DNA from: Malus domestica
Lineage: Eukaryota; Streptophyta; Magnoliopsida; Rosales; Rosaceae
Assembly: GCF_042453785.1 (NCBI RefSeq)
Contig: NC_091666.1
Coordinates: forward strand, 26,556,501-26,620,500
Reading direction: 5' to 3'
Length of the DNA stretch: 64,000 nt
Positions 60,786 through 64,000 of this stretch are shown here, in pieces (position 1 is the first letter of the stretch; every line of letters starts with the position of its first letter). Both the position numbers and the translations under genes were made by a program. The notes under the pieces were generated by a model. It was not told the origin of the DNA and did no database searches. It worked only from the letters and a program-made list of their open reading frames with translations.

Positions 60786-62126
60786 ATGACTACTGATGCA
60801 GGTACAAATTGGACACTTATAGAAGATGTTGCGTTATGGACTAGTTGGGATGAAGTTACTCATGATCCGATTACGGGTAATGAGATGTAGTTGCGAGAAA
60901 TGTGGAGTCTTATTCATACCAATTTTCTTGAGATAATTGGTGGGAAAAGAACCAAAGAATCGATGTCTAGTCGTTGGAAATTACTTAGCCAATCGTTTAG
61001 TACGTGGAGAGACGCCTTGGCACAAGCTAGTAGTAATCTTCGAAGTGGGGAAAATTTAGCTGATTAGGTAACAATATATTATTTATTTGTTTGTACCATA
61101 CCCAAATTTACATTATAATTATTTGTTTGTATTATTTATTTGTTAGCTACTTTGATTATAATTGTTTGTTTGTATTATTTATTTGTTAGCTACTTTGATT
61201 ATAATTATTTGTTACCTACTTTCATTATAATTATTTGTTTGTATTATTTATTTGTTACCTACTTTCATTATAATTATTTGTTTGAATTATTTATTTGTCA
61301 CTTACTTTCATTATAATCATTTGTTTGTATTATTTATTTGTTACCTACTTTCATTATAATTATTTTTTCTCCCGCATTGTGTAGGAACTTCAAGCACAAG
61401 CTTGATATAATGCCAAAACCAAAAGAAAAACAAATCATTCAACCAGTGGGAATGTTAGAATATTGTCAAAGACTGTCATAAATTCAAAGTTGTGCCTATC
61501 GGTCCAAAAGTTTTCATGAACAACACTCCTCTACACTCTACACCCGATCATGCCTCGCATGTTCATGAAGATGACACAGAAGAAGTGCCCAAAACGCCCC
61601 CCCTGAACAAGCGGCGAGGTCGGCCCGTTATCCAATTAGGCCTCAAGGTAAGAAGGCTTCAAAGAGAAAAAAGAGTGCTTCCAAGAATGATTATGCAAAG
61701 CATATGTAAGAACTTGCTTGCCAAGGTGAATTGACTTTGGCGCAGGAATTGGCTAAATTTGAGGCTGATAAGGCTAGAGAAGAGGCAAAAGCTACAGCTG
61801 TTGAGAGAGAATTTCAAGCTAATGAGAGAGAAAGAGAGCTACTTAGGCAAGAAAAGGAACATGTTAGAGAAGAAAGAATGGCTCAACAAGATTGTGACAT
61901 TATGAACACACCTTTAGGAGGGAAGTCTCCGAATTCTAAATATTTTTGGAAGTTGGAGAAAGCAGACGTGGTGCGAAGGAGGCGTGCAAGAGAAGTGAAA
62001 TTAAGAGGAGATGACCCTAGCACGACAAGAGAAGATTATCCTAGCACCACAAATTGGTTAGGTGATGATGAGCCATTCACGAGCCCACAATTTTCCAATC
62101 ACCTTGTTTGTAATCGGAGCCCATAA
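60786..62126 (+). pseudogene. Harbinger ORF1 (Myb/SANT-like, NAM-associated type), broken
   Basis: Starts MTTDAGTNWTLIEDVALWTS, a SANT/trihelix-like N-terminus, with a TAG at 60888-60890, then GGKRTKESMSSRWKLLSQSF. A ~320-bp AT-rich intron with a tandem repeat follows. The C-terminal part (61731-62126) is Glu/Arg-rich coiled coil (EREFQANERERELLRQEKEH). ORF1 proteins help the transposase bind DNA and enter the nucleus. Frame shifts near 61410-61700 break it. Confidence 0.78.
61129..61366. repeat. 43-bp tandem array in the ORF1 intron
   Basis: Five to six units of TATTATTTATTTGTTACCTA followed by CTTTCATTATAATTATTTGTTTG-type sequence (first 20 shown). It lies between the two coding parts of ORF1. 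Confidence 0.85.
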
Positions 62127-62449
62127 TTTTCCAATCACTTTGGGTTGTAATTTATTATTTATTGAATTGAGTACCTTATGTTGTTTCCAATTTATTGAAT
62201 TTAGTACTTTATTTATTTAAAGTAAGAGTAAATTTATTTATACTAAGAGAATCTTTATTCAAAGGACATAAACACACCAAATAAAATTACATAAACATAC
62301 CAAATAATAAAAAAACTCACTAAATGAACTTAAAAAAAAAACAAACCAAATAAAATTAAATAAACACACCAAATAAAAACAAACATGAAATGAACTTAAG
62401 TATATTCAGCTTGTTTCAATTCCCATTGGTGCTCTATCAAGTCAATTTG
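62127..62449. other. Spacer between the two convergent Harbinger genes
   Basis: AT-rich with a repeated AACACACCAAATAAAA phrase (62270-62390). No gene. Confidence 0.6.
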
Positions 62450-63802
62450 TCAGGCATTGTGCATATATGGCCTTTGAAGTGCAGTATATCGTTGAATGAG
62501 CCTTTCATTGTAACGTCCATCTCTTTCTAATGGCTCGTGTTGCACGGGTTCTTCGGTGGCGTCATGAACACAATATATTTGTGTTCTGGAATTGTTCATC
62601 GTGTCTGGCTCATATTCATCAACATCATCATAATCGTACTCATCTTCTACAATCATGTTGTGAAGAATGATGCACGTCATCATGATGGATCGAAGCGACT
62701 CTACATCAAACATTATGGCAGCACCCCTGACAATCGCTCAGCGAGCTTAGAGGATACCAAAACAACGCTCTACATCCTTCCTGCACCCCTTTTGACAGCT
62801 TGCAAAATGTTTTTCCTTTGCACTTCGTGGACGTGGCACTGTTTTGACAAACGATGACCACCTTGTGTAAATGCCGTCTGCTAGGTAGTATGGCCCGTCA
62901 TACTTATGTCCATTGACCTAGTACGTGACTTTTGGTGCCTTTCCTTGCAGGACATCGTTGAACACTGGGGATTGGGTAAGAACATTGAGGTCATTTTGAG
63001 CTCCTGGAACCCCAAAAAATGCGTGCCAAATCCATGTATCAAAAGATGCCACCGCCTCTAAAATGATACTTTTTGCTCATTTTCTGTCCTCATAAGTGCC
63101 TTGCCATGCACTTGGACAATTTTTCCAGGTCCAGTGCATACAGTTGATACTTCCAATCATCCTAGGAAAACCTCGCATCTCGCCCTTCTTCAGAAGCCTT
63201 TGCAAGTTTATGTTAGTAGGTCTCTGGAAGTACTATGTGGTGTAGATAGATCTAATTGCTCCGCAAAACCTCATCAGCGACTCAAGAATGGTTGATTTCC
63301 CCATCCTCACTATCTCATCCACTTGGTCTGCAGATGCTTCATATGCAAGTATCTGCAAGGCAGTAATAATTTTTTCCTCAGGGAAAAGACCCATAGCACC
63401 AAAAACATCATTTTTTTGCACAAAGTAAGAATCATGGTTGCAAATAGCAATCATGATTTTGTTGAAAAAATGTCCTTCCATTCTAAAACGACGTCTAAAT
63501 TACGTATCAGGGAATGCACTATTACGAACAAAATAATCATCCAAGAGTTTTGTACCTCGCCGTTGCCTGCTTCTATTAAGGTTTCTGGAACGGCTGGGCC
63601 TGCAGATTTGAACCACAACTTGGATGACTTGACGAGAATGTGAGGCTCTGCTCATTCTTGCTTCGTCATCTCTCATTCTACGCTCTTCATCCTCTTCCCT
63701 CTCATTTTGGGCCACCTGGATATTGAACATTCCTTTTGATTGGTTAAACAATTCTTCCTCTGGCTGATCGATTTCCCACATCATCCTTGAAGAAGAAGAC
63801 AT
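62450..63802 (-). pseudogene. Harbinger DDE transposase (HARBI1/ALP1 type), broken
   Basis: Read from the ATG at 63802: an acidic leader, then FVRNSAFPDT with a stop, RMEGHFFNKIMIAICNHDSY, LPEEKIITALQILAYEASAD-like helices (GLFPEEKIITALQILAYEAS here), GSINCMHWTWKNCPSAWQGT, FGVPGAQNDLNVLTQSPVFN, YYLADGIYTRW and CRKDVERCFGIL, ending SIMMTCIILHNMIVEDEYD. The first catalytic aspartate (GSIDCMHW in the family) is asparagine (codon 63145-63143); the second D and the E are kept. Several stops (near 63495, 63240, 63070, 62920) make it non-functional. Confidence 0.85.
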
Positions 63803-64000
63803 TGTAAGAAGGAAGCATAAACTATGAATAATGATACAGATTTTGATTTTGGTGAAGAAGGAAGCAGAAACTATGAATAATGATAGAGATTTTCAGAAAA
63901 TTGGTGTGAGATTTCTGAGGATGGATGGTGGATTATATGGAGGATTAAGAAAAGATTAGGTTGTAGGTAATGCCACGTGGCATGTCATCATTCGTTAAAA

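Larger units (their letters stand above)
60023..64000. mobile_element. PIF/Harbinger DNA transposon, right end outside the window
   Basis: A TAA (60023-60025), the typical 3-bp PIF/Harbinger target site, precedes GAGCACTTCCATCG, a plausible terminal inverted repeat. Inside are the two genes expected: a Myb/SANT-like ORF1 on plus and a DDE transposase on minus, convergent. No matching inverted end is found before base 64000, so the element continues beyond the window. Both genes are broken. Confidence 0.78.

Overview
This is a plant nuclear window. It has long AT-rich spacers, GT-AG introns, a U6 snRNA gene with plant-type promoter boxes, photosynthesis and endodermis-type gene families, and many LTR elements, LINEs, MITEs and a PIF/Harbinger element. 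From memory, several repeat families (the 'aaaactaatgaaaa' MITE, the RTE LINE, the non-autonomous LTR family) are abundant in Maleae (apple/pear, Rosaceae). That placement is inference; nothing here proves the species.

Conventional genes, left to right: a U6 snRNA copy (minus, 2956-3062); a four-TM CASP-like protein (minus, 3 exons, 3732-4665); an ATOS/FAM214-type protein (minus, 5 coding exons, 10369-14444) whose fourth codon is followed by an in-frame TAA; an early light-induced protein (plus, 3 exons, 24934-25918); a UBC27-type ubiquitin-conjugating enzyme with a C-terminal UBA domain (plus, 5 exons, 28150-30584); and a CDK-like Ser/Thr kinase with an MGC N-terminus (plus, 7 coding exons, 45271-49413). 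Each protein model was joined by hand at GT-AG sites that keep the family frame. The genes look independent, with no shared pathway or operon-like logic.

The rest is mostly mobile DNA. There is a solo LTR at 4-2187. A 1-kb near-perfect foldback lies at 8764-9747. A non-autonomous LTR element at 17791-20359 has the 5-bp target duplication AAGTC. A 1.9-kb foldback at 21695-23610 contains a MULE transposase N-terminal fragment. A decayed Ty1/copia element at 37388-43744 has the target duplication CATAT. A composite RTE LINE insertion occupies 51132-58694. It is bounded by a perfect 21-bp target duplication, carries an intact 1052-codon ORF, and holds a second non-autonomous element plus a second, diverged LINE 3' end. 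A partial PIF/Harbinger element runs off the right edge from 60026. At least nine MITE-like insertions and several tandem arrays (6.35-7.06 kb, 16.57-17.41 kb, 59.15-59.39 kb, 61.13-61.37 kb) fill the spacers.

I see no CRISPR array, prokaryotic system or obviously new enzyme system. The points most worth a second look are the TAA at codon 5 of the ATOS-family gene, the 7.5-kb composite LINE unit, the U6 copy with intact promoter but altered centre, the two long foldbacks, and the regularly spaced TTCTAGAA array.
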